From NCBI RefSeq assembly GCF_905147045.1, contig NC_065916.1:6116468-6180467 (forward strand): a stretch of 64,000 nt of DNA, read 5' to 3'. The DNA is from Nymphalis io. Its lineage: Eukaryota > Arthropoda > Insecta > Lepidoptera > Nymphalidae. The notes below the pieces were generated by a model. That model did no database searches. It had not been told where the DNA came from and was given only the letters and a program-made list of their open reading frames with translations. Made by a program: the position numbers and the translations under genes. Positions within the stretch are counted from its first letter, which is position 1; every line of letters starts with the position of its first letter. Of this stretch, positions 20,101-30,100 are shown in pieces.

Positions 20101-22099
20101 ATACTGCAATATACACGTGACTATATATATATATATATATATATCATCTGAGGCGTTACAGCTGCGGGTAGGCTTCAGCCTGATCCAGTAAAACTCTCCT
20201 GTCCGACCTATTCGTGGCTATGCTTCTTCAACTTGTAACCCCTAAGATCTTGGTGTCCTGTTTGAAGCCGTGTAACCATTTGAGCTTGGGCCTGCCTCTA
20301 ATTCTGCGACACTCCGGCTAGCCTTCCTACTCTGGGCTCGTCCATTCGTACTACGTGTCCTGCCCGTCGTAGGCGTCCGATCCTTATGGTTCTAATGACG
20401 TTCATCGTACACTGGGTTACTATATATATTATTCTGTGTATGACTCATTGGAGCAGCGTGGTGGAATAAGCTCCAAACCTTCTCCTCAAAAAGAGGAGAG
20501 GAGGCCTTTAGCCCAGCAGTGGGACATTCACAGGCTGTTACGGTTACGGTATGAGTCTTGTAACTTCAATAAATAAATTATTATTATTAGAAATCACCGA
20601 CTCTATGAATATTTCATTTTCTGATCGTCAGGGTATAATGCAAGGCCCGACGTACGCGTTATGCTACTCCGCGATAGTGGGGTACGCGGCGCACGTGGCG
20701 CCGGACGGGTACTCCGCCACCGTGCAGGGCATCGTCGCCGGCATGGACGACGGGCTCGGTAAGGACTTACCGCTCGTGTGGTACCACTAACTATCATCAT
20801 ACCTAACTGGATTTTTTAATTCTATTGTGGTAGTCATTTAGGTGTAAACTAATTGGTCGGTTATAATCAAAAATTAAAAATATTATTTATTATTATGGCG
20901 GAAAATTCAATGTGGCAGATGATTTATTCCATATTCCATACATCTCGTTTCATGTAAAATCATAAAAAGAATCGTTTTAAAAAAAATCGTTATACCTAAG
21001 GCAACGGGAAATAAAAATTTAATTTTTTCAGACAAGTTTATAGCAGCAAGAAAGACTGTTTTTATTTAAATATATTTTAATATGATTTGTACAAACTATT
21101 TTTAATTTTTATTTGTATTTTTGTATTAAATTTAAATTAAAAAATTAAAAATTAATTATAATTTAAATGAACACGACCGAACAGAATAACAAATCGTTTC
21201 CCAAGACATATGATCCCAAAGCATGGAACGACGCAATCACTTACATTCCGCTGATAAAGCATTTACTTCTATTGTCTTCATGCTTCGAGCTCAAAATCTC
21301 TTGTCATATATTGAGATCATTTATATCACCAGGTTTCGCGCTCGGCTCCCTGGTGGGTGGGCAGCTCTACAACTATTCCGGTGGAAGGGGATCGTTCAGG
21401 GTGTTATCCGGTTTCGCTTTAGCAGCCTCGGCTATCCACGCACTGCTGTTCGCGCTCGTCACTAGAAATGATAAAGGTATTATTTACTTGGCAGTAAGGC
21501 TTTTTTGACAAGCCGAAGAGGGGTGTGGAGGAAGCTAGTCGACAGATCGGTAAAAGCATTACAGGACAAGCACGACCTTCAGTAATGAAGCACACGAAGA
21601 AGAAGAGAATAAAAGGGCTTTTTGCAAACCCCACTCGTAGATACTACCACTAAGTATATTTCTGATTTGAAGGGTGAGTGAGCCAGTGTAATTACAGACC
21701 TTTTGCCTCGGACATAACATGGCCCATTTGTGTACAACACTCAGTATTGCTGTTTAGCGGTAGAATATCTTATGAGTGGGTGGTACATATCCAGGCGGGC
21801 TTGCACAAAGCCATACCAACCACTGTACCTAGTTTAATATAACCCTGTAAAATGAATATATATGAGTTTGTTTAAAAGCTTATTTGAATAAATATATTGA
21901 TTTAATTCGTCTTTATTCCGCTGTGAAATTGGAAGCTAATTTTCGATATTTTTATATTTTTTCAGAACAAAAACAAATAGAAATACCAACGCCGGAAGTG
22001 GAAAAAATGCTACCGCAAGAACAGAACTTTAACAACGCCATCTATCGAGACACGGTGGTACCACTAAACGACGGTAACCATAAAAGCGATGACAGGTAA
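5153..22099 (+). CDS. MFSD6-like: MFSD6-like major facilitator transporter, ten exons, 594 aa
   Basis: Exons: 5153-5216, 13719-13864, 14234-14846, 15354-15538, 15840-15976, 16443-16558, 19307-19425, 20632-20758, 21333-21476, 21966-22099. All junctions are GT-AG, phases agree, and the total is 1785 nt with TAA at 22097-22099. Family motifs: KIHFFFFFA followed by LGPLLPQMNVFGRQLGVS (TM1-TM2 region), AKPLFGYVVD, RAWGTAGYGITALLGGW, TFDSFIIYYMFWFLEEL, then GIMQGPTYAL, VAPDGYSATVQG and GSLVGGQLYNYSGG in the C-terminal half. This order is that of MFSD6 (MFS_1_like), a 12-TM plasma-membrane-type protein whose substrate is not settled. Exon 3 (aa 71-274) encodes a long loop of roughly 140 residues with six N-glycosylation sequons (NET, NNT, NCT, NST, NIS, NKS) and several Cys, as expected for an extracellular loop. 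The C-tail is short and polar. The 'gacag|gtaacg' at the stop could also serve as a donor for an alternative terminal exon. Confidence 0.92.
5905..6020 (+). repeat. Diverged family A SINE fragment
   Basis: Retains 'aacctgcatgtgtc', 'gaaattctgcc' and 'cccgcat' in family A order, with heavy divergence. Confidence 0.5.
6120..6340. repeat. LINE-like tail followed by family E element
   Basis: 6120-6232 holds a common lepidopteran repeat end ('tttgagtagttcagacatt', 'cgtaacaaataaac', 'tataatattagta'). 6232-6340 is family E in the orientation 'cccgtctgtactggccgtcg'. Confidence 0.55.
6965..7245 (-). repeat. Family D tRNA-derived SINE, diverged
   Basis: The minus strand reads a tRNA-like head (B box-like 'gggtttgaacctg' on plus) and the family D body with 'gcgcaaacac', 'ccaactgcgcagga' and 'gagttcacacttcc'. 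Confidence 0.65.
7440..7960 (+). repeat. Family B copy split by a GC-rich insert
   Basis: The 5' half of family B lies at 7440-7520 ('taggtaccacccactcatc', 'tattgttgtgttacgg'). Its continuation lies at 7842-7960 ('attacaggcacaaagg' to 'atgttaatgggcagtga'). About 310 bp of foreign GC-rich sequence sits between them. Confidence 0.7.
7527..7838 (+). mobile_element. GC-rich interspersed element inserted in family B
   Basis: The island is clearly richer in GC than its surroundings. Its 3' part ('cctctccgatccctgctgag', 'gatggccgtcctc'-like, 'gaacccgggttcctttctg') recurs in reverse complement at 13258-13376, so it is a repeat family and not a CpG-island promoter. The 74-aa ORF across it has no recognisable motif. 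Class unknown. Confidence 0.55.
8166..8432 (+). repeat. Family C tRNA-derived SINE, full length
   Basis: A box-like 'tggcgtggttgg' and B box-like 'gggttcaatttc' are followed by 'ccaggacagacatttgtgtg' and a tail ending in 'tcccaggatgttattattat'. Confidence 0.8.
9699..12800 (-). mobile_element. Full-length RTE-type non-LTR retrotransposon
   Basis: The element spans about 9709-12790 on the minus strand, inside transporter intron 1 in antisense. It has a 5' UTR of about 100 bp, one ORF, and a 3' end made of a TTGA tetranucleotide tract (plus strand caatcaatcaatcaatca). Short 3' ends with simple tandem repeats are usual in the RTE clade. The 10-bp 'tatatattat' occurs at 9699-9708 and 12791-12800 and may be the target-site duplication. 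The flanks are very AT-rich, so this could be chance. Confidence 0.88.
9724..12687 (-). CDS. RTE ORF: APE endonuclease plus reverse transcriptase, 987 aa, intact
   Basis: A single uninterrupted frame. After a basic N-terminus (residues 1-48) comes an APE-type endonuclease: ATYN (N52), LSEVRRQG (E81), VQVYAPTS (Y152), MGDFN (D188/N190), NEIDFIIS and GSDHRLV (D280-H281). The reverse transcriptase follows: NYRPISLLS (~565), AGFRSGYST (~600), FVDYEKAFD (D634, motif A), GVRQGDVISPKLF (~690, motif B), RFADD at 731-735 (motif C) and YTYLGQI (~796). The C-terminal region has the RTE-typical LKWQWAGHV and VGRPPARWTDD. All key residues I can place are present, so the copy could be active. The stop codon lies inside the first unit of the terminal TTGA tract. 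Lepidopteran databases often mislabel such ORFs 'craniofacial development protein 2-like'. Confidence 0.94.
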   Translation of the reverse strand: MADAPKKRPPVTGKPARPDQGSGRGIGRAGGAKNHRFTAGYRIKRLKMATYNGRSMRLDHHLAELEVELSHINWHILGLSEVRRQGEDTITLESGNLLYFREGDNLSQGGVGFLVKKDLISSIVEISSVSNRVAYLVLKLSDRYSLKVVQVYAPTSTYSDDVVEAMYEDIAKALNDTSRAHYNVVMGDFNAKVGVQDSGESKVGPYGLGCRNHRGQMLVNFLEAQGLFLMNSFFQKKPQRRWTWRSPDNVTRNEIDFIISNKRHIFRDVSVINKFNTGSDHRLVRGTLNINLKAERSRMMRSTLRPTMLQAAQGSEKFQMELQNQFTALETISSIDERTDTLVKILQNTSRKCFPPQRRDNAPKLSAETLELMRKRRELPSFLSDKALNRTIKTLTRRDLRRSNTRAIKAAIEQNRGSKVFARKFGRPRLTKLKTENGGVVTSRPEIIGEVERFYGQLFSSRSDKPVGISIDDQRAPLMRHYSEELPVVDQGEIRAALEQLKNNKAPGDDGITTELLKAGGTPVLKELASLFNSVIQHGKTPETWSGSEVVLFFKKGDKTLLKNYRPISLLSHVYKLFSRVVTNRLARRLDEFQPPEQAGFRSGYSTVDHIHTVRQIVQKTEEYNQPLCMAFVDYEKAFDSIETWAVLDSLQRCHIDWRYIEVLRCLYNAATMTVHIQDCKTKAIQLRRGVRQGDVISPKLFTNALEDVFKTLDWTRYGVNVNGEYISHLRFADDIVIIAESLEQLTEMLRSLGESSRCVGLGMNLDKTKVMFNRHVVPGPIYVEGKPLEVVSEYTYLGQIIQVGRNNFEKEADRRIRLGWAAFGNLRQVLKSSIPQCLKTKVFNQCVLPAMTYGAETWTLTAGLVHKFKVAQRAMERAMLGVSLKDKIRNEIIRKRTGVTDIACKISRLKWQWAGHVCRRTDGRWSRRVLEWRPRIGKRSVGRPPARWTDDLKKVAGTNWMRKAEDRELWRTLGEAYVQQWTTIGC
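13258..13645. repeat. GC-rich element (-) joined to family D SINE (+)
   Basis: 13258-13376 is the reverse complement of the GC-rich element at 7.7-7.83 kb. 13378-13645 is family D from 'gtcagaaaattctcagtagc' through 'tgcgcacccactcgtgcac' to 'ggccaccgtggctgaaatcgg'. The pair ends only ~75 bp upstream of the transporter exon 2 acceptor. Confidence 0.7.
14936..15110 (-). repeat. Family E element in transporter intron 3
   Basis: Matches 49235-49450 in reverse complement: 'acaacccgggttccttc', 'gaagaggcatctt', 'gggtttggactcctctacc', 'cttaccatcaggtggag'. Confidence 0.75.
15690..15815 (+). repeat. Family B fragment just upstream of transporter exon 5
   Basis: Starts at 'ggtttgaagggtgagtaagc' and runs to 'gtgaccacttaccattag'. 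The exon 5 acceptor (AG at 15838-15839) lies about 25 bp downstream, so repeat-derived sequence probably contributes part of the branch-point region. Confidence 0.7.
16045..16255 (-). repeat. Family A SINE in transporter intron 5
   Basis: The minus strand reads the B-box region 'gggtttgaacccacgatcat' (as on plus) and body. The 3' tail is truncated. Confidence 0.75.
17118..17375 (+). repeat. Family B, nearly full length, in transporter intron 6
   Basis: Runs from 'tagtggtagggctttgtgca' to 'accctcaggtggca', with the full internal order of the family. 16840-17050 upstream is a diverged 'agctgtttgcccgcttcac' repeat common in Lepidoptera. Confidence 0.8.
17480..17675 (-). repeat. Possible tRNA-derived element, reversed
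   Basis: On the minus strand 'atggcttagcgccacgcg' and, ~30 nt on, 'gcaggtttgatcc' are spaced like A and B boxes. No intact cloverleaf can be drawn, so it is not called a tRNA gene. Confidence 0.35.
17690..19260 (+). repeat. Family J: cluster of decayed tRNA-like repeats in intron 6
   Basis: Several irregular copies share 'cccgaggtactggattcgaatcc' (B box-like), 'gccttgttgctctaacaag' and 'cttagattttatgatctcctg'. They lie near 17700, 17890, 18300, 18410, 18590, 18830, 18920-19080 and 19200. The copy at 18917-19040 keeps both an A box-like 'ttggtctagtggctagc' and a B box-like motif. A single stray relative lies at 49890-49930. Confidence 0.65.
18168..20090 (+). repeat. Pair of ~180-bp direct repeats flanking transporter exon 7
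   Basis: 18168-18345 and 19905-20090 share 'cttaaaatttcgcatactca', 'gactaacgcttaaa', 'aataagagtag' and 'cttagattttatgat' in the same order and orientation. Exon 7 (19307-19425) lies between them. Confidence 0.7.
20120..20425 (-). pseudogene. Non-LTR retrotransposon C-terminal remnant, next to an (AT)n tract
   Basis: 20120-20143 is an AT dinucleotide run. From 20425 back to 20146 the minus strand reads IRIGRLRRAGHVVRMD, then PKLKWLHGFKQDTKILGV, then DQAEAYPQL, broken by stops and shifts. This is the C-terminal tail type of RTE/CR1-group LINEs. No RT domain remains. Confidence 0.65.
20446..20551 (+). repeat. Family A SINE, 3' fragment
   Basis: Begins at 'ggagcagcgtggtggaataa' and ends in the 'ggctgttacggttacgg' tail, ~80 bp upstream of transporter exon 8. 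Confidence 0.8.
21660..21832. repeat. Two family B fragments in opposite orientation
   Basis: 21660-21725 is plus-oriented ('tttgaagggtgagtgagcc'). 21735-21832 is minus-oriented ('gatgagtgggtggtacata' type, ending 'cttgcacaaagcc'). Confidence 0.65.
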
Positions 22100-23284
22100 C
22101 GCAACTTAGTTCTTAGTTTAATTTGAACTTTGTATTATTACATTAAAAACGTATGTCACGTTTTTTTTTTTTTATCGAATGATATTTTGTATAGTATTTG
22201 TAACTGATTGTGTTGACAAAGAGGGTGCTGTTTTTGTAAATGCCATATTGAAAATGTGCTTTATTGTACACGAGTAATGTAAAATGAGAAGTGCTAAGAT
22301 GGGACGTGATAGGATTTGTCTTCGATGGATCAAAATTGCTAGATTATGGTGTTGTATTGTTGTGTTTTATAACAGACTTATTCTAAGTTCAAAACCTTCT
22401 TGCTCATCAGATTACAGTTTATATTTTCATGACCGGACTGTTAATTTTTTCATGAATTGATCATAAAACTTTGATTATATTTAATTCGATACGTTACGTA
22501 ATTATTTGATTAAAAATGTATTGATAGAATTTTATTAATTTGGTTTTTATGTGGGTGGGGGGGGGGGGCGTTGTCGTCTATTAAAATTAGATAGATGATA
22601 TCCGGTCGCGATGAAATTGCATTCTTTATTGACACGTTATGAAACTTACGATGTAACTGTAAAGAGGCGAATAGTTTACGATATAAATATCATACCATAG
22701 ACAATAAATACGTAATTGATTTAGTAACGAGTAATATTATTATTATAAATTGCAATAAATGTTATAATTTTGAAGTCAATTTAATTTCAAATAGAAAAAA
22801 AATTAGTATTTTTTTAATAGTTTCCACCAACTTCGTCTACGTGTAGGGGGGGCGTGTTTGAGTCAAGTGCATCTGTGCCCCCGATAATGTGTACGTAGTT
22901 CGTGACGATCAGTTGAGTGTCTAAGGCGTGAGTGTGTAACAAACGTGCACTTTAATAATCCATACTGTTATGTCTACCGTATGTTTGTACGGTCGGTATA
23001 TTATATACGTGACCGTCTGACAGACGTCGGGAACCTTCTCTCAGCGACCGGATGTGTACATATATTATACAAGAACAATAAGTAAAGTTACAGATCATAA
23101 TAATAGATGGCAGCACTGTCCAAGGAAAGACCCGTTTAATTATGTTTTTGTACGCAATAATTGTTTTTGATATTAATTTATATTATATACGTTACTTAAA
23201 TTACTTTACATAATAAATATATAAAAATATTTTTCCATAATATTTCTATAAGTCCAAACGTCATACTGACGTAATCAAATGTCA
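22100..23284. other. Transporter 3' UTR and intergenic sequence
   Basis: Follows the TAA at 22097-22099. Candidate AATAAA signals lie near 22754 and further downstream. A G-run (12 G) lies at 22557-22568. No ORF or named repeat could be identified. Confidence 0.5.
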
Positions 23285-23491
23285 TTAAAAGTTTTGGCGG
23301 GAATTTTTAACGTTAATATGGTTTTCTATGTGATATTCCAGTAGGTTTAAGATAAACAAACCTTGATTTACACATTTCATGCGATTTTCTAATAGCTCTG
23401 CTGTATTATGCATTAAAAACAGTTCTTGATTTTGTATATTTAATGTTTCTTCTAAAGTTCCAATGGAATTCAAACGACGCCATTTTGTCAT
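23285..23491 (-). CDS. Unrecognised 68-aa protein, single exon
   Basis: Opens at ATG 23491-23489 and ends in TAA at 23285. I do not recognise the product. It looks like real coding sequence: it begins MTKWRRLN, continues through EETLNIQNQELFLMHNTAELLENR, and is rich in Leu, Glu and Asn with an alternating hydrophobic pattern that suggests a mostly helical, perhaps coiled-coil, protein. There is no signal peptide, membrane segment or zinc motif. It faces the 3' end of the transporter gene. A ~75-bp fragment clearly related to its middle part recurs at 52.2-52.8 kb, so it belongs to a sequence with at least two copies. It could be a short gene, one exon of a longer gene, or an ORF inside an unrecognised repeat. 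Confidence 0.45.
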   Translation of the reverse strand: MTKWRRLNSIGTLEETLNIQNQELFLMHNTAELLENRMKCVNQGLFILNLLEYHIENHINVKNSRQNF

Positions 23492-23999
23492 GAATACCAC
23501 AGATTATTTAGATACAACTATAATTTATAAATCGTTTTTAACATTTTAAATATATTTATATTGATGTGAACGTGATATTATAATATTAAACGGGTTTTTT
23601 ATGTGATAAATAAATAATAAATAATATGTGCTGATTAATATTTTATTATGTTAATTGTTGCAATAATATGCACATAAATATAATAATGGTAGGTCTCCTT
23701 ATATAGAATAGTTAAAAAAAAAATTGGAACTATAATCAATTCATTTTCGAATATATACTCAAATGAAATGATATGCTTTTGTTTTTTAAAGGTTTTTTTT
23801 TTTAAATTAAATAACATTATTATGTACAATTATTAGTCATATAGAGGTGTGTCTATACATAATGAAGACATGCCGTTTTGTTATAAGCTTTTTTAAACAA
23901 GTGCCAAATTATTTAGAAGCATATTCGCACTTCATTTAATTAAAATCTAAGAAATGAAACTTAAACCAGTTCTATATTTTTTTTATCACTGGAAAAACG

Positions 24000-24145
24000 C
24001 ATTATGCGTTTCCCCCATGGGAACAGCGGGGCGTGGGGTATGTGTGGCTCGCCGGTGTCCAAGGCGCCGAGTGCGCCCGGTAACCTTTCCGTCTTAACGA
24101 GGAGCGCCACGGGATCGCTTGCGCATGCTACCGTGACGTAATTTT
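24000..24145 (+). repeat. Family F element
   Basis: Shares with 35340-35495 and 53020-53185 the strings 'ctttccgtcttaacgag', 'ccacgggatcgct' and 'cgcatgctaccgt'. It is GC-richer than the surroundings and carries no ORF. Confidence 0.6.
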
Positions 24146-24499
24146 GGAAACCCTTACGTAACTGATCTGAAATAAACTAATTATCTTAACTAATATACAA
24201 ATATAACTGACTTATCTCAAGGAACTTGGTGGGTTGTATAAAAAAAAAAAAATTAAAAGAATATTCAATACCGTCCTGACTTTATAAAATTCATACAATA
24301 TTACCTTATTTCCTCGCTTTTAAAGTTGAAATTTCGAAAAATCCTTTTCGTATGATTAATTTCATCTTTCTAGACTCAGTCGTTTTGCCATGCGTTATGA
24401 TCAGTCAGGACATACGATTTTATAAATATAGATAAAAAAAGAGGTTTGTGTCGATACTCGGACCGAATAGACAGGACTTTTGCCTTATATTTTATAAAA

Positions 24500-24702
24500 T
24501 TAATATATATATATATATATATATTAGTATTAAAAGATAGGTCACTTGATGGTACCGCCGCCCATTGATATTGGCTTACATAGACAATGTGCCACCAACC
24601 TTGGGCACTAAGATGTTATGTCCCTAGTGCCTGTAGTTACCAGTTTAACTGTTACGTCTTGCTGTTTGGCAGTAGAATATGTGAAGGGCGGTACCAAAAG
24701 TA
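24500..24702 (-). repeat. (TA)n tract followed by family B
   Basis: 24505-24525 is a TA run. 24541-24702 is family B in reverse, with 'ccaccaaccttgggcactaa' and 'ggcagtagaatatgtgaag'. Confidence 0.65.
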
Positions 24703-26470
24703 AACCTCCTTCCAATCTTAGCTTACTTAATACTTAATTATTATGTGTTTTTTAAAGTATATAGTATTTTGTTTGCATTAAATAATAATAGTTGATAGTT
24801 TTATTCATTATTATTGATACTCTTTGTTAGCTTTTTATTATCAAATAACTGCTATTTTAAATTTACTATTTTTTTTTTTAATGTTATCCAATCTATGGTA
24901 AAGGTGTACTGCGATTTTTTTTTTATTGTTCTGTGCAATTAATATAAAAGAAAAAATATATGACCAAATAATATGTGTTCTAGAAATCAAGTCATTTTTT
25001 TATAATAATAAATATTGTACAAATTTTGATAATTTAAATATTTTTTTATACTTAATTATTACTTGATCAGCTTAAATGTTACAAGTTTTTTTTTTTTATA
25101 ATGTTGACATTTTTTTTTTATTAATTTTTTTTTTTCTTTTAAAATGTCTATGTTTAACGTAACATTTATTGCCATATTTAATTATATTCACAGACTGAAG
25201 GTACCATTGCTTAGTATAGATATATCGTTGGAATTGTACAGCCTGGCTTATAAGTTGTTTAGTTAAACAATTATTTCCCTGTCTTTCATCATTGACGCTC
25301 GAAAGAAAAACAGAATTTTAACTTTAAATTACCTAAGAAACGTTTATAAGTAAGGCCAGTAATATTTATCATTTTAATTAATGAAACAATTTGTATTGAA
25401 ATTAAGTTTTATTCTATATAGATTTTAATGATATCTTGTGCTATATAAAACGATCAAATTTTGTATTTTTTATTAAATATATAAACTATAATGTTCTCTG
25501 TTGTTTTATTTATTGTTAAGTATTTATGTCCCAATATAATTTCATCGTTGTATATTTATTAATTAATTTATTTTTAAAGATGTTAATATATTTCACCAAT
25601 AGATATAAAGAGTGATTGTGTTTTTGTTAATACTAAATGTTATTTTCAAACAGTGTATTCCAGTTGAAGTATATTACTGGGTTTCATTTGTGTTTCCTCT
25701 GGATAATACTCTAAAGTAATTTGTGACGTGTTGGATTATTATTATAAATATATTTTTATGACTTGAACTATTACAAGAAAATAAACAAACAGTTTAAAAT
25801 TCATCAAGATCATACTATTGTTTTTTGAAATATATATATATATATTTCGCACGATCCGCTGGCGGCGGTAAGGTCAACATACTCACGAGATAGCTACCTC
25901 TTACTTGTTTCAATTGCTACTGTGTTTTTTAAGAGATGACGATTATTTTAGTAATTAGAATAATGAGCTGAGAGTGAAGGTAATATTTTGAAAAGTTAAT
26001 CACCCGTAATTATACTCTACGCCGACATATCTGTTTACGTCGAATTAATATCGGGGGATCAAACAGTAAATGAAACTAAGGTAGCGCTTTCCACTGTTCA
26101 CACTATTATTTATTTTGTCTGATCATTTTAATAAAATCACTTTCACATTATATGTATCCAGTAGCGAATCTAGACAGCGCGATTCAGGAAACTGACAGAT
26201 TTTATTACCGCCATCTATCGCTACCGAGTAGTAACACATGCCATTATACAAACTCCTAAAACCATAACTCACTTTTGAGTTTTAGAAAAATGTTTCTTTA
26301 ACAAACATTTCGCTTTTGGGATTTAACAATACTTGTGTCAGAAGATCTCGGTCTTCTATAGCATTTCATTTAAATAATTAGTTTAAAACATAATTAAACT
26401 TACATAATATAACTAATGATTTTTAATTTAACTTCTGCTTATGTGTGTATATCAAGTGAGTGTGTGTTTG
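24703..26470. other. AT-rich intergenic stretch
   Basis: Long T- and A-runs and a short TA tract near 25830. No gene or named repeat is visible. Confidence 0.5.
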
Positions 26471-26475
26471 AATTG

Positions 26476-27080
26476 TACAGTACAGTAACAAGCTGTGAAT
26501 GTCCCACTGCTGGACTAAGGCCTCCTCTCCCTTTTGAGAAGGTTTGGAGCTTATTCCTCCACGCTGCTCCAATGCTGGTGGAATACACATGTGGCAGAAT
26601 TTCAGTGAAATTTGACACATGCAGGTTTCCTGACGATGTTTTCCTTCACCGTAAACCGTAACCGTAACAGCCTGTGAATGTCCCACTGCTGGGCTAAAGG
26701 CCTCCTTTCCTCTTTTTGAGGAGAAGGTTTGGAGCTTATTCCACCACGCTGCTCCAATGCGGGTTGGTAGAATTCACATGTGGCAGAACTTCAGTGAAAT
26801 TAGACACATGCAGGTTTCCTCACGATGTTTTCCTTCACCGTAAAGCACGAGATGAATTATAATCACAAATTAAGCACATGAAAATTCAGTGGTGCTTGCC
26901 CGGGTTTGAACCCACGATCATCAGTTAAGATTCACGCGTTCTTACCACAGGGCCATCTCGGCTTTCACCGTAAAGCACGAGATTAATTATAAACACATGA
27001 AAATTCATTGCTGCTTGCCCGGATTTTAACCCACGATCATCGGTTAAGATTCACGCGTTGTTACCACTGGGCTATCTTGG
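26476..27080 (-). repeat. Three family A SINE copies in a row
   Basis: 26476-26655 is a 3' part, 26660-26958 is close to full length, and 26959-27080 is a head part. All are in reverse. The order fits repeated insertion of family A into itself, at the 3' side of the cuticle gene. Confidence 0.75.
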
Positions 27081-27151
27081 CTTATAGTATAATATATTAT
27101 TTAATAGATACTAATTAAAACAACTTTTATTTTATACTTATAATATAATTA

Positions 27152-30100
27152 TTAATAATCTCTCGATGGTAATGAGGCTATATAATCCAAGGCTCGTTGT
27201 ATCTGTGGGGGGATGGGTGGAGGGGTAGGTAAATGGTCTCCTGTTGGGTGGAAGCCGTTCTCGTCAGCTGTGTAGAGTAAGTGGATGACCTGGATGTAAA
27301 AATGAATAAAATTTTAGAAAAATGATTCAAAACGTGTTTAAAAAGTTAAATATTCTCTATGAAAAATTTAATAATATTTGAACGCTTATAACTGTTGACA
27401 TATGTCCGTATATGTGTTATTTATATTTGCCGGGAAAGCAAATGACACTCCACCTGATGGTAAGTGGTAGTGGAGTCCAAACGCGACGACGGCCAGTACA
27501 GTCGAGAAGAATGTTCTGCACTAGTCGTCCCCGCCATGCTGGCCCGTAAATCCTCAATAAAAATTATATGATACCTGTCCATCTGGAGCGGTGTACTGGA
27601 ACTGCCCTTCCACCAGCAGGCTCGGTTCTGGACTGCCTTGTAACGATCCTCTCTGCTCGTGATATATTCCACCTTCTGGAAAACCAATAAATCAAATTTA
27701 ACGATCTTTATTCAATATAGAAGCGTCCTTATTGATTGTCATAAACTTACCACTCTCTACTATAATCCACCAGTTTCTAATGTCATTAATGCTAAAAAAA
27801 AATATCTTACAAATGTTAAGATTAATGAATAAACGTTAAAATTATCTATGAAATTAACTCAGTATCTATGATGAGTACTCTGAAGTATTATCGGGTTATC
27901 AAATGATAAATCAAACTGAAATAGTTTTTTTTCGAATTGTTGTTGCTGTTGGCCCAAATGGTCTCGACAGCGTCACCGGGCGGGGGGCGAGTCTTTGAGA
28001 TACTCAGCCGGAACTGAAATAGTGCTTTCACTGAAGACGTATATACGGGAACAGGTTGTAAAACTAAGTATCGACTTGGACGTCTCCGTACTAAGTATCC
28101 TAAGAGAGTATAAACGCGTATTTAGTATTTAGAAGTGTGGTTAAGTCGCGACGCGGATACTAGTAATACTCATACTTATAGAAACTTATTAATCTGTTGG
28201 ACTCGCGTGACTCATAGCTTTGGAATACGAGAATACGCAAACGGTAATAATGTAACGGTAATATATAAATAAACTTTTTTTTTTAAAGTTACTTTTAGTA
28301 TGTGGATACAGCCTACATACTTTTTTTATTTTCTTTTAAAAATGTTATACTAATAAGCCGTAACTAAAAATTGGTATATTTTATTCAATTACACAGAAAC
28401 TCATAATTGTTTTAACAACTTGTAGATACCGGAATGTTGGTGTTTTCTGCGACAGAGATAATGCTCTACTCTTTTCGCTGGTGGTAGAGCTTTGTGCAAG
28501 CTCGTCTGGGTAGGTACCACTCAGTCATCAGATATCCTACCGCAAAACAACAGTACTTGGTATTGTTGTGGTCCGGCTTGACGGGTGAGTGGGCCGGTGC
28601 AGTTACAGGCACAAGGGACATAACATCTTAGTTCCCAAGGTTGGTGGTGCATTGGCGATGCAAGCGATGGTTAACATTTCTTACAATGCCAATGTATATT
28701 GACGTTGGTGACCACTTACCATCAGGTGGCCCATATGCTCGTCCGCCTTCTTATTCTATAAAAAAAAACCAAGCCGAAATTAGTCGATTGTCCTTTTTGA
28801 AAGGTCGACGTGAAATATTTATTGATAGGACAATAATAAGCTTCAAATATTCTTCTCAAGAAGAGAGGAGGCCTTAGCCCAACAGAAGGTAACTCATTTT
28901 AATTTACAAGCCTTTCCAACCTGTCTGTATCGCCCACTTATATGATCCATCTTCATGAGGCCCGTCGAAGTCATTCCTCAGGATAGCGTCATTACTCTGA
29001 CACGCCGACAGGGTAATGATTGACAACTGTAAAGAAAAAAAAAGTATTATCGCGAAACAAAAACCAGAGATGGCCCAGCGGCTTGCACACGTGAATACAT
29101 AACCGGATACCGGATACGGAACCGGAATAAACAACCGGAGGTCGCGGGTTCAATCCCAGGCAAGGTCTACAAATTTTCTGTGTGCTTAATTTGCACGAGT
29201 AGAAATAAGCTAACCCTATTTCAAAAAACAATCAAATCCGTCCAGACGTTTTTGCGTGATTGTGTAACGTATAAACAATCACATTTATAATTATACAATC
29301 TAGCAATTAAGTTGAACAAGGCCACGGACGCTTCTGTAAAGACACATACCATGAGGCAGTTACAGTACAGAACCAGCCTGTGAATGTCCCACTGCTGGGC
29401 TAAGGCCTCCTCTCCTTGAGGAGAAGGTATGGAGCTGATTCCACCACGCTGCTCCAATGCCGGTTGGTGAAATACTCATATGGCTGGATTTCTGTGAAAT
29501 TAGACATATGCAGGTTTCCTCACGATGTATTCCTTCACCGTCAAACGAGATGAATTAATTATAAAGACAAATTGAGCACATGAAAACTCAGTAGTACTCG
29601 CTCGAGTTTTAACACACGATCGTTGGTTAAGATTCACACGTCCTAACCACTGGGCCATCTCGATTTACCATAAGACATTAACCATAAAATATCACCATGC
29701 GCCATTAATACGAAGGCGTGAGTATTAAGCAACACACCATATACGGTATACTTAAGAAACACTGTCACAGATATTTACATAAAACGTGTAATAATAACAT
29801 TGGAAAATTTGTGATTCTCGTTTGTATATTGCAAGATTATTAACCTTCAGTAATGGGTAGGGTATGGGTAGGAGCCGAGATGGCCCAGTGGTAAGAACGC
29901 GTGAATCTTAACCGATGATCGTGAGTCCAAATCCGGGCAAGCACCACTGAAGATTTACATGTGCATGTGCATTAATTTGTGATAATAATTCTTTCGGTGC
30001 TTTTCGGTTAAGGAAAATACTTGAAGAAACCTGCATGTGTCTAATTTCACTGAAATTAAACACATATACCAACCCGCGTTGGAACAGCGTGGTGGAATAA

